A DNA stretch of 64,000 nucleotides from Rhodococcus sp. ABRD24 (GCF_004328705.1 NZ_CP035319.1:4402001-4466000); one strand, 5' to 3'; shown: positions 26,694 through 36,527, counted from the first letter of the stretch. Numbers and translations are program-made. Notes: generated by a model from the letters alone, not told the origin.

Positions 26694-27839
26694 GTGAAGA
26701 AGTACGTGCCGAGCTGGCACGACGACGAGGTCCGGGCGCTCTCCGAACTCGCGGCCGGATTCTTCGAACGCGAGGTCGTCGCCAACAACGAGAAGTGGGA
26801 GGCGCAACGCCGCATCGACCGCGATGTGTGGCTGACGGCCGGGAAACTGGGGCTGCTCTGCTGCTCGATTCCCGAGGAGTACGGCGGCGGCGGAGGCACG
26901 TTCGCACACGATCTCGCGGTGTTCGAGGCGCAGGGCTACGCGGGTGATCTCGCGTTCGGCGTCTCCGTACACAGCGGCATCGTCGCGCATTACGTCAACG
27001 AGTACGGCACCGAGGATCAGAAGCGGACGTGGCTGCCCGGCATGGCGTCCGGGGAGATCCTCGGCGCCATCGGCATGACCGAACCGGGCGCCGGATCGGA
27101 CCTCAAGGCCATCCGGACGACGGCGGTGCGGGACGGCGACCACTACGTCGTCAACGGCTCGAAGACGTTCATCACCAACGGTTCCTCCGCCGACATGATC
27201 GTGCTGGCGGTCAAGACCGACCCCAAGGCGGGTGCCCGGGGAGTCTCGCTGTTGATCGTCGACCTGCGGGACTGCCCCGGATTCACGGTGGGGCGGGTGC
27301 TCGACAAGGTGGGTCAGCACGCCGCGGACACCTCCGAGCTGTCGTTCGTCGATGTGAAGGTTCCGGTGTCGAACCTGCTGGGCGAGGAAGGCCAGGGTTT
27401 CGGCCAGCTCATCGCCCAACTCGTCCAGGAGCGGCTGATCATCGCGGCCCAGGCGTCGGGGGCGATGAACCGGGCCGTGGAGGAGACCGTTGCCTATGTC
27501 AAGTCCCGGCAGGCGTTCGGCCACAGCCTGTTCGAGTTCCAGAACACCGCGTTCGAACTCGCCGAGTGCCAGACGATCGCGCGCACGTGCGAGGTGTTCC
27601 TCGACCACTGCATCCAGGAGCACCTGCGCGGCGAGCTCGAGGCGGCCGAGGCGGCCATGGCGAAGTACTGGCTCACCGACAAGCAGTGCGAGGTCGTGGA
27701 CCGCTGCGTGCAGCTCTACGGCGGCTACGGCTACATGCGCGAGTACCTCGTCGCCCGGATGTACGAGGACGCCCGGGTGCAGAAGATCTACGCCGGTGCC
27801 AACGAGGTCATGAAGGGAATCATTGCGAAATCCCTCTGA
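26694..27839 (+). CDS. acyl-CoA dehydrogenase
   Basis: 381 residues of the FAD-dependent acyl-CoA dehydrogenase family. GMTEPGAGSDL (FAD/substrate loop), FITNGSSADM and the C-terminal QLYGGYGYMREY and KIYAGANEVMKGIIAKSL are present. It starts at GTG 26694, only 4 bp after mmsA. Close similarity in layout to medium/short-chain and isovaleryl-type enzymes leaves the substrate open. A second dehydrogenase follows in the same operon, so this one may serve a different branched or straight acyl-CoA. Confidence 0.88.
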   Translation: MKKYVPSWHDDEVRALSELAAGFFEREVVANNEKWEAQRRIDRDVWLTAGKLGLLCCSIPEEYGGGGGTFAHDLAVFEAQGYAGDLAFGVSVHSGIVAHYVNEYGTEDQKRTWLPGMASGEILGAIGMTEPGAGSDLKAIRTTAVRDGDHYVVNGSKTFITNGSSADMIVLAVKTDPKAGARGVSLLIVDLRDCPGFTVGRVLDKVGQHAADTSELSFVDVKVPVSNLLGEEGQGFGQLIAQLVQERLIIAAQASGAMNRAVEETVAYVKSRQAFGHSLFEFQNTAFELAECQTIARTCEVFLDHCIQEHLRGELEAAEAAMAKYWLTDKQCEVVDRCVQLYGGYGYMREYLVARMYEDARVQKIYAGANEVMKGIIAKSL

Positions 27840-27891
27840 CGACCGCGGCCACCACGTCATCGACGATGACGACGAACTAGGAGCGAAGGCA

Positions 27892-29040
27892 ATGTTCAGA
27901 CTTTCCGACGACGAGCGCGCGATCAGCGACACCGCGCGCGACTTCGCCGCGGAATACCTGGCGCCCAATGCGATCGAGTGGGACCAGAACAAGCACTTCC
28001 CGGTCGACGTGCTGCGCAAGGCCGGTGCGCTCGGCATGGGCGGCATCTACATCCGCGAGGACGTCGGCGGCTCGGGCCTCACCCGGCTCGACGGCGTCCG
28101 GATCTTCGAGCAGCTCGCCACGGGCTGCCCGTCGATCGCGGCATACATCTCGATCCACAACATGGTCACGTGGATGATCGACGAGTTCGGTGACGACGAG
28201 CAGCGCCGACGCTGGGTGCCCGGGCTTGCCTCGATGGAGCAGCTCGGCAGCTACTGCCTCACCGAGCCCGGGGCCGGCTCCGACGCGGCGGGCCTGTCCA
28301 CCAAGGCCGTTCGCGACGGGGACGACTACCTGCTCACCGGCGTCAAGCAGTTCATCTCCGGTGCCGGCACCTCCGATGTCTACGTTGTGATGGCCCGCAC
28401 CGGCGACGCGGGTGCGCGCGGCATCTCGGCGTTCATCGTGCCGAAGGACTCGCCGGGGCTGTCGTTCGGTGCCAACGAGAAGAAGATGGGCTGGAACGCC
28501 CAGCCGACCCGGCAGGTCATCCTCGACGAGGTGCGGGTGCCGGCCGCGAACCTGCTCGGCGGCGAGGGTGAGGGCTTCCGCATCGCGATGAAGGGCCTCA
28601 ACGGCGGGCGGCTCAACATTGCCGCCTGCTCGGTGGGTGGTGCGCAGGCCGCGCTCGGCAAGGCCGTCGCGTACCTCGGTGAGCGGAAGGCGTTCGGGGC
28701 GGCGCTCGTCGAGTCGCAGGCGTTGCAGTTCCGCCTGGCCGACATGCGGATCGAACTCGAGGCGGCGCGCTCCTTGCTGTGGCGGGCCGCGGACGCGCTC
28801 GATGCAGATAGCGCGGACAAGGTGGAGCTGTGCGCGATGGCGAAGCGCTTCGCGACGGACACCGGGTTCACGGTCGCGAACGAGGCCCTGCAGCTGCACG
28901 GCGGCTACGGCTATCTGGCGGAATACGGATTGGAGAAGATCGTGCGAGATCTGCGGGTGCATCAGATCCTGGAGGGGACCAACGAGATCATGCGGGTCGT
29001 GGTGGCCCGGTCGGTCATCGGATCGGCGGGCGCGGCGTGA
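27892..29040 (+). CDS. isobutyryl-CoA dehydrogenase-like acyl-CoA dehydrogenase
   Basis: 382 residues, acyl-CoA dehydrogenase fold with LTEPGAGSDAAGLSTKAV and the C-terminal LHGGYGYLAEYGLEKIVRD and ILEGTNEIMRVVVAR. The type resembles short/branched-chain isobutyryl-CoA dehydrogenases, which make methacrylyl-CoA, fitting the operon's valine genes. AGGAGCGAAGGCA precedes the ATG at 27892. Its stop is embedded in the first copy of a 36-bp tandem repeat that carries the next gene's possible starts. Confidence 0.88.
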   Translation: MFRLSDDERAISDTARDFAAEYLAPNAIEWDQNKHFPVDVLRKAGALGMGGIYIREDVGGSGLTRLDGVRIFEQLATGCPSIAAYISIHNMVTWMIDEFGDDEQRRRWVPGLASMEQLGSYCLTEPGAGSDAAGLSTKAVRDGDDYLLTGVKQFISGAGTSDVYVVMARTGDAGARGISAFIVPKDSPGLSFGANEKKMGWNAQPTRQVILDEVRVPAANLLGGEGEGFRIAMKGLNGGRLNIAACSVGGAQAALGKAVAYLGERKAFGAALVESQALQFRLADMRIELEAARSLLWRAADALDADSADKVELCAMAKRFATDTGFTVANEALQLHGGYGYLAEYGLEKIVRDLRVHQILEGTNEIMRVVVARSVIGSAGAA

Positions 29041-29118
29041 GCGAAGCGAACGGAGCAATCCAGCGTAGCGGCGTGAGCGAAGCGAACGGAGCAATCCAGC
29101 GCAGCGGCGTGAGCGAAC
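29032..29118 (+). repeat. 36-bp tandem repeat, 2 copies plus a partial third
   Basis: The unit begins GCGGCGTGAGCGAAGCGAAC and ends with GGAGCAATCCAGCG plus two bases (copies at 29032 and 29068, exact except for one base near the end; the partial third at 29104 covers GCGGCGTGAGCGAA). Each copy supplies a GTGAGCGA start context for the next gene, and the first copy also holds the TGA stop of the previous one. Translated through, each unit adds 12 residues (VSEANGAIQRSG). Confidence 0.85.
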
Positions 29119-30194
29119 TGAATGCGAACCACGAGGCCGAGGTCATCGTCGACCGCGTGGGCGATCTGGGCCGCATCACGCTCAACCGTCCCAGGGCGAT
29201 CAACGCGCTGAACCATGCGATGGTGCGGCAGATGGCCTCGGCGCTGCTGGAATGGTCGGACGACGACGCGGTTCGCGCGGTGCTGCTCAGAGGCGCCGGC
29301 GATCGTGGCCTGTGCGCCGGCGGCGACATCGTCTCGATCTATCACGACGCCCGCGAGGGCGGCGACGGGTCGAAGGAATTCTGGCGCGACGAGTACGTCC
29401 TCAATGCTGCGATTGCCCGCTACGGCAAGCCGTATGTCGCGATCATGGACGGCATCGTGATGGGCGGCGGCGTCGGTGTCTCGGCCCACGGCAACGTCCG
29501 GATCGTCACCGAGCGGTCGATGATCGGGATGCCGGAGGTCGGGATCGGCTTCGTTCCCGACGTCGGCGGCACACATCTGCTGTCCCGGGCGCCGGGTGAA
29601 CTGGGTACGCACATCGCGTTGACCACCGCCCGGCTGTCGGCCGGTGACGCGATCCATTGCGGGTTCGCCGACCACTTCGTACCGTCGGACCGGCTCGAAG
29701 AGTTCGAGCTCGCGTTGGCCTCCGGGCCGGTCGACGATGCCGTTGCGCGCTTCGCTCAGCCCGCGCCGGTATCGGCGCTGGCCTCGCAGCAGGGGTGGAT
29801 CGACGCCGCTTACGCGGCCGACACCGTCGAGCAGATCGTCTCGAATCTGCGATCGAGCGGTGTCCCTGAGGCTGCCACGGCGGCGGACCAGATCCTCGCG
29901 AAGTCGCCGACCGCGGCGAAGGTGACGTTGCGGGCGCTGCGGCAGGCGCGTGAGCTGGGCAGCCTCGAGGCAGTGCTCGATCAGGAGTATCGGGTGTCGT
30001 TGGCGTGCCTCGGATCCCACGATCTCGTCGAGGGAATCCGCGCGCAGGTGGTAGAGAAGGACCGTAATCCCGCATGGTCGCCGTCGACCCTCGATGCGGT
30101 CACCGACGAACACGTGGATCGATTCTTCGAGTCGCTCGGCGAGGCCGAACTAGGCCTGGCTGAGGCACTCGTGAATGGGGAGGAAGAACGATGA
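29109..30194 (+). CDS. 3-hydroxyisobutyryl-CoA hydrolase
   Basis: About 361 residues of the crotonase superfamily, HIBYL-CoA hydrolase type. [12 protein letters not shown], the oxyanion-hole Gly stretch [12 protein letters not shown] and [20 protein letters not shown] are diagnostic, and the ~100-residue C-terminal extension matches this group. It releases 3-hydroxyisobutyrate in valine breakdown. GTG starts at 29037, 29073 and 29109 are all possible because of the 36-bp repeat; 29109 ([12 protein letters not shown]) is the shortest and gives the family N-terminus. It overlaps mmsB by 4 bp. Confidence 0.88.
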   Translation: MSELNANHEAEVIVDRVGDLGRITLNRPRAINALNHAMVRQMASALLEWSDDDAVRAVLLRGAGDRGLCAGGDIVSIYHDAREGGDGSKEFWRDEYVLNAAIARYGKPYVAIMDGIVMGGGVGVSAHGNVRIVTERSMIGMPEVGIGFVPDVGGTHLLSRAPGELGTHIALTTARLSAGDAIHCGFADHFVPSDRLEEFELALASGPVDDAVARFAQPAPVSALASQQGWIDAAYAADTVEQIVSNLRSSGVPEAATAADQILAKSPTAAKVTLRALRQARELGSLEAVLDQEYRVSLACLGSHDLVEGIRAQVVEKDRNPAWSPSTLDAVTDEHVDRFFESLGEAELGLAEALVNGEEER

Positions 30195-31102
30195 GCAGCA
30201 CGAACGTCACCGTCGGATTCGTCGGGCTCGGCCACATGGGTGGACCGATGGCCGCGAATCTCGCGAAGGCGGGCTATCGGGTCAAGGGCTTCGACCTGGC
30301 TTCCGCAGCACTCGAACAGGCCGTGCGGGACGGCATCACCGTCGTCGAGTCCGCAGCCGATGCGGCCACCGACGCAGATGTCGTGATCACGATGCTGCCC
30401 AGTGGCAAGCACGTGCACGGCCTCTACGAGGGCGGGCTGCTGGCCGCAGCGCGGCCGGGAACGCTGTTCGTCGACTGCTCCACCATCGACGTCGCCGACG
30501 CCCGCACCGCCCACGAGATGGCCGAGCAGGCCGGACATCGTGGCCTCGACGCCCCCGTCTCCGGTGGTGTCATGGGCGCCGCTGCAGGCACGCTCGCGTT
30601 CATGGTGGGCGGGGCCGAAGAGGATTTCGAGGCGGCGCGACCGTTACTCGAGGTGATGGGCCGCAAGGTCGTTCACTGCGGTGGTGCGGGTGTCGGGCAG
30701 GCCGCGAAGATTTGCAACAACATGATCCTGGGTGTCTCGATGATCGCCATCAGCGAGGCGTTCGTCCTCGGGGAGAAGCTGGGGCTGAGCAACCAGGCGT
30801 TGTTCGACGTCGCGTCGAACGCGTCGGGGCAGTGCTGGGCGCTCACCACCAACTGCCCCGTCCCGGGGCCGGTGCCGACCAGCCCCGCGAACAACGAGTA
30901 CCAGCCGGGATTCGCGGCTGCGCTCATGGACAAGGATCTGGGCCTGGCCGCGAACGCGCTGCGCACCAACGGTGTCGACGCGGAACTCGGCATGCGGGCC
31001 GCCGAGCTGTACCGGCGGTTCCACGAGACCGGGCACGGCGGCGAGGACTTCTCGGCAATCATCAGGGACATCAGGGACAGGTCGAACGGAGGCACTCGAT
31101 GA
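30191..31102 (+). CDS. mmsB: 3-hydroxyisobutyrate dehydrogenase
   Basis: 303 residues. The N-terminal Rossmann domain has the [16 protein letters not shown] signature (dehydrogenase GLGxMG), the conserved [22 protein letters not shown] and catalytic Lys in [10 protein letters not shown] (about 170). It oxidises 3-hydroxyisobutyrate to methylmalonate semialdehyde, the MmsA substrate. It overlaps the hydrolase upstream (ATGA) and the enoyl-CoA hydratase downstream (ATGA). Confidence 0.95.
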   Translation: MSSTNVTVGFVGLGHMGGPMAANLAKAGYRVKGFDLASAALEQAVRDGITVVESAADAATDADVVITMLPSGKHVHGLYEGGLLAAARPGTLFVDCSTIDVADARTAHEMAEQAGHRGLDAPVSGGVMGAAAGTLAFMVGGAEEDFEAARPLLEVMGRKVVHCGGAGVGQAAKICNNMILGVSMIAISEAFVLGEKLGLSNQALFDVASNASGQCWALTTNCPVPGPVPTSPANNEYQPGFAAALMDKDLGLAANALRTNGVDAELGMRAAELYRRFHETGHGGEDFSAIIRDIRDRSNGGTR

Positions 31103-31875
31103 CGGATTACGAGACCATTCTGGTCAGCCGGACGGGACGCGTGGGCATGATCACGCTCAACCGGCCGAAGGCGCTCAATGCGCTCAACGCACAGCTGATG
31201 TCCGAGGTGGTCGCTGCCGTCGAGGATTTCGAGCGCGACCGCAGCATCGGCTCGATCCTGATCACTGGTTCGGATCGCGCGTTCGCCGCCGGCGCCGACA
31301 TCAAGGAGATGCAGAGCAAGTCGTTCATGGACATGTACCTCGACGACTGGTTCTCGGCCTGGGACCGCCTCGCCGCGGCCCGTAAGCCGATCATCGCCGC
31401 GGTCGCCGGCTACGCGCTCGGCGGCGGCTGTGAGCTCGCGATGATGTGTGACGTGCTGCTCGCCGCCGACAATGCGAAGTTCGGCCAGCCCGAGATCAAG
31501 CTGGGTGTACTTCCCGGAATCGGTGGCTCGCAGCGCCTCACGCGTGCGGTCGGCAAGGCGAAGGCGATGGATCTGTGTCTGACCGGACGGACGATGGACG
31601 CCGCGGAGGCTGAGCGAGCCGGGCTGGTCGCGCGGGTGGTCCCGGCGATCGACCTGATGGACGAGGCCATCGCGACCGCGGAGAAGATCGCGGACATGTC
31701 GCTGCCGATCGCGATGATGGTCAAGGAATCGGTCAACCGCGCGTTCGAGTCGACGTTGTCCGAGGGTGTGCGCTTCGAGCGGCGAGTGTTCCACTCCGCG
31801 TTCGCAACCCAGGATCAGAAGGAAGGCATGGCGGCCTTCACCGAGAAGCGTGACCCGAGTTTCGGGCACCACTAG
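31099..31875 (+). CDS. enoyl-CoA hydratase
   Basis: 258 residues of the crotonase family: the oxyanion stretch [27 protein letters not shown] with the catalytic Glu, and [22 protein letters not shown] with the second Glu. Standard length. In this operon it should hydrate methacrylyl-CoA to 3-hydroxyisobutyryl-CoA, though it would also act on straight-chain enoyl-CoA. ATG 31099 overlaps the mmsB stop. It is the last gene, followed by a strong hairpin. Confidence 0.92.
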   Translation: MTDYETILVSRTGRVGMITLNRPKALNALNAQLMSEVVAAVEDFERDRSIGSILITGSDRAFAAGADIKEMQSKSFMDMYLDDWFSAWDRLAAARKPIIAAVAGYALGGGCELAMMCDVLLAADNAKFGQPEIKLGVLPGIGGSQRLTRAVGKAKAMDLCLTGRTMDAAEAERAGLVARVVPAIDLMDEAIATAEKIADMSLPIAMMVKESVNRAFESTLSEGVRFERRVFHSAFATQDQKEGMAAFTEKRDPSFGHH

Positions 31876-31885
31876 CGCCCTCGGC

Positions 31886-31920
31886 AGCGGCCCCGTATCG
31901 CACAGCGATACGGGGCCGCT
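31886..31920. terminator. hairpin terminator of the valine operon
   Basis: AGCGGCCCCGTATCG (31886-31900) pairs perfectly with CGATACGGGGCCGCT (31906-31920) around the loop CACAG. It lies between the convergent ends of the enoyl-CoA hydratase and the MarR gene and may serve both. Confidence 0.85.
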
Positions 31921-31939
31921 GTGCGTTCGGGCTACTGCG

Positions 31940-32476
31940 TCAGTGCCACTTGCCAGGCTGGTCGCCGGTATCGAAATCGCCTGCCCGATAGCGCAGTTCG
32001 GTGAGAATTCGGATCAGCGAATCCAGCTTGTCCGGGTCCAGGCCGGGCTCGGCGAACACCTGTGCATTGAGCGCCTCCGTGGCCCGCAGTGCGAGTTCCC
32101 GTCCCTCCCCGGTGATCTCGATGAGGGTCGCGCGACGGTCGGTGGGATGCGGTACCCGCCGGACCAGCGCCGCGTTCTCGAGTCGGTCGACGGCGTTGGT
32201 GACGCTCGTCGGATGTACCTGCAACCGGGCGCTCGCCTTGGCCATCGGCAGGGCACCGGTTCGGGTGAAGGTCAGCAGGGTGAGCAGCTCGTAGCGGGAG
32301 AACGTGAGGCCGAACGGTTTCAGCGTCTCCTCGACCCGGGCCATCATGATCTGCTGCGCCCGCACCACCGACGTCACCGCGGCCATTCCGTCGGCCACTG
32401 TGCCCCAGCCGTGCTGCGTCCACTGACGGTGCGCTTCCTCGATCGGATCCAGCGGCAGTGGTGACGGTGACGGCAT
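31940..32476 (-). CDS. MarR family regulator
   Basis: 178 residues. The winged helix spans about residues 57-120, with YELLTLLTF, the recognition region HPTSVTNAVDRLENAALV and the wing PHPTDRRATLIEIT. MarR dimers respond to small aromatic or acyl-CoA ligands. It is divergent from terB and convergent with the valine operon, so either is a possible target; none is shown. Start 32476 gives MPSPSPLPLDP; a GTG at 32503 would add 9 residues. Confidence 0.87.
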   Translation of the reverse strand: MPSPSPLPLDPIEEAHRQWTQHGWGTVADGMAAVTSVVRAQQIMMARVEETLKPFGLTFSRYELLTLLTFTRTGALPMAKASARLQVHPTSVTNAVDRLENAALVRRVPHPTDRRATLIEITGEGRELALRATEALNAQVFAEPGLDPDKLDSLIRILTELRYRAGDFDTGDQPGKWH

Positions 32477-32644
32477 GCATCGATCATCCCATGCTGCGCC
32501 CACGAATCGATCGCTGTACCTTCCCGAAACCCGCTCCGATCGTGCTCGGAGGGTCGACGGTGCCGGAATCCTGTCTGCCCGATTCGGCTATGCTGGCCGG
32601 GACCGTGTTCTACCGGGCGCAGAGCGTGAACGAGGAGGAAGTGC

Positions 32645-33100
32645 ATGGGGTTTTGGGATCAGCTCAAGGTGAAGACCCAGGAGATGAGCGGGCAACTTCA
32701 GACGAAGACCGCGCAGTTCAAGAACAAGGAGTTCGCGAACGGCTCCATGGCAATGTGCGCGCTCATCGCCGCTGCTGATGGCAGCATCGATCCGGCGGAG
32801 CGTCAGAAGACGGCCGCGCTGATCATGAACAATCAAGCGCTCCAGGTATTCGAGGCTTCCGAACTACGTGAGAAGTTCGACTGGTTCTGCGACAAGCTGG
32901 CAGGGGACTTCGACTTCGGCAAGGTCGAGGCCACCGCAACGATCGGCAAGCTCAAGTCCAAGCCGGAACAGGCGCGCGCGGTCATCCAGATCGGCATCAT
33001 CATCGGCGGCGCGGACGGCAACTTCGACCAGCACGAGAAGGCGGCCGTCAAGGAAGCCTGCTTCGCGGTCGGCATCGATCCGTCCGAGTTCGATCTCTGA
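32645..33100 (+). CDS. terB: TerB family tellurite-resistance protein
   Basis: 151 residues of the TerB fold, an all-helical cytoplasmic protein with a metal-binding acidic site. The repeated acidic motif appears as AAADGSIDPAE and GGADGNFDQHE, characteristic of TerB. GAGGAGGAA lies 4 bases before the ATG. It opens the Ter locus, separated from the other genes by its own terminator. TerB-type proteins link the Ter membrane and calcium-binding proteins; the exact role is unclear. Confidence 0.9.
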   Translation: MGFWDQLKVKTQEMSGQLQTKTAQFKNKEFANGSMAMCALIAAADGSIDPAERQKTAALIMNNQALQVFEASELREKFDWFCDKLAGDFDFGKVEATATIGKLKSKPEQARAVIQIGIIIGGADGNFDQHEKAAVKEACFAVGIDPSEFDL

Positions 33101-33114
33101 TCGTCTGACTTCTT

Positions 33115-33151
33115 GCCCTCGGCGTTCCGCATCATTGCGAACGCCGAGGGC
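33115..33151 (+). terminator. terminator of terB
   Basis: GCCCTCGGCGTTC (33115-33127) pairs perfectly with GAACGCCGAGGGC (33139-33151), followed by ATTCTTTTG, a T-rich tail. A clear intrinsic terminator. Confidence 0.88.
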
Positions 33152-33230
33152 ATTCTTTTGTCTCCAGGCGGTCCGTGAGAGGTGCGCGAGCCTCGTCGAG
33201 TGAGATCGACGTAGGCGGCGAGAGCGGATA

Positions 33231-33268
33231 CAGCAGCGGCAGCGAGTGGGAACTCGCTGCCGCTGCTG
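33231..33268 (-). terminator. terminator of the leftward Ter operon
   Basis: The 17-bp arms CAGCAGCGGCAGCGAGT (33231-33247) and its exact complement (33252-33268) flank a 4-base loop, 28 bp beyond the stop of the TerA-like gene on the minus strand. Confidence 0.8.
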
Positions 33269-33295
33269 GTTTCGGGTGTCGGGTGGGGGTGATAC

Positions 33296-33976
33296 CTACT
33301 TACGCCCCGCCTGCCATTGCATGCCCCAACCGTACGCGGCGTCCAGATCGGACTGGCTGCCGTTGATGTACTGGACGAGACGATTGACGGTGATGCCGTT
33401 GCCCGTGTTCTCGAGCATCGCGATGGCGCAGATTCGGGCGTTGTTGTCGGCCGAATCGAGGCGAACCTCGATCTGCGGGCCCACCGTGGGGAACAACGTG
33501 ACGACGCCGTCGACGGCCGCCCAGTTGGGGGCGCCCTGGTAGATCATGGCGAAGATCAGCACCCGCCGGAACATCTCCGGGCGGTCCAGATTCACGTGCA
33601 TGTTCTCGCCGCCGGAGACCGAACCGCTCCGATCGTCGCCATCGAGCTGGACGAACGGGGCAGTGTTCAGCGACCCGAAGCTGTTACCCAGGGCCTGAAT
33701 GACGCCCTTGGATCCGTCGGTCAGTTCGTAGAGGCAGCCGAGGTCGAGATCGACTCCGCCGCCACCGGTCAGCTTGGCGAAGAAGCCCTTCTTCTGGGGC
33801 TCGGCACCCTGCGACCAGTTGAGGTTCACGCGCATCGTGCCCTGGCGTTCACCGGCCTTGGTGAGGCTGACACTCGGAGCGCTCTTGGTCAGGCTGATCT
33901 TGCTGAGGTTCACGCCGCCCTGCGGCGTCGCGCCGGCCGGGGGTGTGCTCGGGCGGCGGGTGTAATCGATGGCCAT
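33296..33976 (-). CDS. TerA/TerD-like tellurium resistance protein
   Basis: 226 residues. After a Pro-rich N-terminus come two SLTK-type repeats (ISLTK, VSLTKAG) and the TerD-fold core beginning MRVNLNWSQG, with VDLDLGCLYELTDG and a calcium-site-like LDGDDRSGSVSGGENMHVNL. This set matches the TerA group. It is the last gene of the leftward operon (two TerD, the TerC-like protein, this). Calcium binding is inferred from family members. Confidence 0.85.
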   Translation of the reverse strand: MAIDYTRRPSTPPAGATPQGGVNLSKISLTKSAPSVSLTKAGERQGTMRVNLNWSQGAEPQKKGFFAKLTGGGGVDLDLGCLYELTDGSKGVIQALGNSFGSLNTAPFVQLDGDDRSGSVSGGENMHVNLDRPEMFRRVLIFAMIYQGAPNWAAVDGVVTLFPTVGPQIEVRLDSADNNARICAIAMLENTGNGITVNRLVQYINGSQSDLDAAYGWGMQWQAGRK

Positions 33977-34002
33977 CGTTGGCTCCTTCGGTTCGAGTCG
34001 GG

Positions 34003-35118
34003 TCAGCCGACTGCGGCGGGGGTGCGCTCGGAGAGCTCGTCTCCGTTGCCGGCCTTGCGGTTACGGATGAGGCTGGAGATGAATGCGGCCCCGATGAGGA
34101 GAATGCCGACGAGGCCGGTGATCAGCTCGTTCACGTGTACGCCGATCGACACGAGCAGGATCACGGCCAGGGCGCCGATCGCCCAGTGCGCGCCGTGCTC
34201 GAGGTAGACGTATTCCGAGAGGGTGCCCTTCCGGACGAGGAAGACCGTGATCGAGCGGACGAACATGGCGCCGACGAAGCCGAGGCCGAGGGCGATGATG
34301 ATCGGATCCGAGGTGATGGCGAATGCGCCGATCACGCCGTCGAACGAGAAGGACGCGTCGAGGACCTCGAGGTAGAGGAACAGGAAGAAGCCGGCCTTGC
34401 CGGTTGCCTTCGCCAGATTCGACGGCCCGCGGGAAGGCTCGCCCTCCTCGCCCTCCTCGGGGAGGTTGAACAGCTCGCCCAGACCGTTGACGACGATGTA
34501 GAGGATCAGGCCGGCCACGCCGGCCACCATGACCGTCGCACGGTTTTCGTCGTCGGCGAACAGGAACGAGGTGGCCAGCAGGAGGCTTCCGGCGACGACG
34601 ACCTCGAGCTGATCGAGCTTGCCGATCCTGGCCAGCGGGCGCTCCAGCCAGCTGAGCCAGGTGATTTCGCGTGATTCGAAGATGAAGTTCAGGAACAGCA
34701 TCAGCAGGAACATGCCGCCGAACGCGGCGATCTGCGGATGTGCATCAGTGAGAATCGTCTCGTAGCTCGCGCTGCCGTCGGGGAAGTACGCGGCGTCATC
34801 GGCGGGGGGATTGAGCGCCAGTCGCATTGCTTCGACCGGACCGAGCCCGGAGGCGACCCAGACGATCACCAGCGGGAAGACCAGGCGCATGCCGAACACG
34901 GCGATCACGATGCCGATGGTGAGGAAGATCTTCTGCCAGAACTCGCTCATCCTTTGTAGGACGGTGGCGTTGATCACTGCGTTGTCGAAGGACAGCGAGA
35001 TTTCGAGGATCGACAGGATCGCGACCAGGAAGACGGCTTCGGGGCCGCCGTAGATCCCAGCCACTATGAGAGAGAGCACTGTGACGACTATGGAGATGCC
35101 GAAAATGCGTAGAACCAT
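34003..35118 (-). CDS. TerC-like integral membrane protein (DUF475)
   Basis: 371 residues with about nine membrane helices; the conserved acidic membrane motif EISLSFDNAVINATVL is present in one half and EVLDASFSFDGVIGAFA in the other, as in DUF475/TerC-type proteins thought to move or sense metal ions. A cytoplasmic loop rich in Glu (LPEEGEEGEPSRGP) lies in the middle. It sits 26 bp before the TerA-like gene in the same operon, and 58 bp after terD. Confidence 0.9.
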   Translation of the reverse strand: MVLRIFGISIVVTVLSLIVAGIYGGPEAVFLVAILSILEISLSFDNAVINATVLQRMSEFWQKIFLTIGIVIAVFGMRLVFPLVIVWVASGLGPVEAMRLALNPPADDAAYFPDGSASYETILTDAHPQIAAFGGMFLLMLFLNFIFESREITWLSWLERPLARIGKLDQLEVVVAGSLLLATSFLFADDENRATVMVAGVAGLILYIVVNGLGELFNLPEEGEEGEPSRGPSNLAKATGKAGFFLFLYLEVLDASFSFDGVIGAFAITSDPIIIALGLGFVGAMFVRSITVFLVRKGTLSEYVYLEHGAHWAIGALAVILLVSIGVHVNELITGLVGILLIGAAFISSLIRNRKAGNGDELSERTPAAVG

Positions 35119-35176
35119 TGTGCGGCCGTTCTGTAGGGTCGCCGACCTGGACGGCCGGCGTCAGTAGATGGCTCGG

Positions 35177-35755
35177 TCAGCCGAGATTGACGCCGTAGTC
35201 GCGGGCGATGCCGGCCAGGCCGGAGGCGTAGCCCTGCCCGATGGCACGGAACTTCCATTCGGAGCCCCGGCGGTAGACCTCTCCGAAGATCATCGCGGTT
35301 TCGGAGGACGCGTCCTCGGACAGGTCGTAGCGGGCCAGTTCGATTCCGGTGTTCCGATCGACGACGCGGATGTAGGCATTGCGGACCTGACCGAACGACT
35401 GGCCGCGCGCATCAGCCTCGTGTATCGAGACCGGGAAGAAGATGCTGGTCACGTTGGCTGGCAGGGCGATCAGGTCGACATGGATGACCTCGTCGTCACC
35501 GTCGCCGTCGCCGGTGAGGTTGTCGCCGGTGTGCTCGACCGAGCCGTCCGGCGATCGCAGATTGTTGTAGAAGACGAAGTGCTGATCGGAGAGGACCTTG
35601 CCGGTTGCGCCCGTCAGCAGAGCCGAGGCGTCGAGGTCGTAGGCGACCCCGGTGGTGGCCCGTTCGTCCCAGCCGAGGCCGACAGCAACGGTGGTGAGGT
35701 TGTCGGTCTGCTTCGAGAGGGAGACGTTGCCCCCCTTGGTGAGCGTGACGCTCAT
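35177..35755 (-). CDS. terD: TerD family calcium-binding protein
   Basis: 192 residues of the TerD fold. It starts [15 protein letters not shown] and carries the acidic loop [19 protein letters not shown], the two-site calcium-binding region of the family, plus the conserved C-terminus [18 protein letters not shown]. It is cytoplasmic, probably membrane-associated in stress. It is closely related to the next TerD (35952-36527), so the pair arose by duplication. Confidence 0.93.
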   Translation of the reverse strand: MSVTLTKGGNVSLSKQTDNLTTVAVGLGWDERATTGVAYDLDASALLTGATGKVLSDQHFVFYNNLRSPDGSVEHTGDNLTGDGDGDDEVIHVDLIALPANVTSIFFPVSIHEADARGQSFGQVRNAYIRVVDRNTGIELARYDLSEDASSETAMIFGEVYRRGSEWKFRAIGQGYASGLAGIARDYGVNLG

Positions 35756-35876
35756 GGTCTGGTTCCTCTTTAGGCAGCGGATTTCGGACTGCGGAACGAG
35801 GACGCTCCGAGGGCAGGAAAATGTTGTCCGGGCAGCGTGGCCGGACTGCCGGTTCGTCGGAGTTCCTGTTCCTGTG

Positions 35877-35920
35877 ACGTGCGGCCGCGGGATCCTGGCC
35901 CGGATTCCGCGGCCGCACGT
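35877..35920. terminator. hairpin between the two terD genes
   Basis: ACGTGCGGCCGCGG (35877-35890) pairs exactly with CCGCGGCCGCACGT (35907-35920), the stem extending further with mismatches. It lies 32 bp beyond the stop of the upstream terD and may limit read-through or set the expression ratio of the two. Confidence 0.7.
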
Positions 35921-35951
35921 TCAGGTGAATCGGTCGAACGTGCCGGAACGA

Positions 35952-36527
35952 CTAGACGTTGACGCCGTAGTCGCGGGCGATGCCGGCCAGGCCGGAGGCG
36001 TAGCCCTGGCCGACCGCGCGGAACTTCCACTCGGCGCCGTGGCGGTACAGCTCACCGAAGACCATCGCGGTCTCGGTCGAGGCGTCCTCGGACAGGTCGT
36101 AGCGGGCCAGCTCGTTGCCGTTGGCGCGGTCGACGACGCGGATGTAGGCGTTGCGGACCTGACCGAACGACTGGGCGCGGGTGTCGGCATCGTAGATCGA
36201 GACCGGGAAGAAGATGCTCTCGATGTTCGCCGGAACCGCAGCGAGATCGACGTTGATGACCTCGTCGTCGCCCTCGCCCTCACCGGTGGTGTTGTCGCCG
36301 ACGTGCTCGATCGAGCCGTCGGGCGAGCGCAGGTTGTTGAAGAAGACGAAGTGCTGGTCGGAGACCACCTTCTTGTCGGCGCCCGCGGCGATCGCACTGG
36401 CGTCGAGATCGAAGTCGGTGCCGGTGGTGCTGCGCACGTCCCATCCGAGACCGACCGCAACCGCGGTGAGATTCGGCGCCTCTTTTGTGAGGGAGACGTT
36501 TCCGCCCTTGGTCAAGCTGACGCCCAT
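35952..36527 (-). CDS. TerD family calcium-binding protein, second copy
   Basis: 191 residues, [20 protein letters not shown] at the start and the acidic loop [19 protein letters not shown], in which two of the Asp residues of the other copy are Glu. It is the first gene of the leftward Ter operon and is divergent from the coiled-coil gene. The difference in acidic side chains could tune calcium affinity. No other partner is needed to recognise it. Confidence 0.93.
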   Translation of the reverse strand: MGVSLTKGGNVSLTKEAPNLTAVAVGLGWDVRSTTGTDFDLDASAIAAGADKKVVSDQHFVFFNNLRSPDGSIEHVGDNTTGEGEGDDEVINVDLAAVPANIESIFFPVSIYDADTRAQSFGQVRNAYIRVVDRANGNELARYDLSEDASTETAMVFGELYRHGAEWKFRAVGQGYASGLAGIARDYGVNV

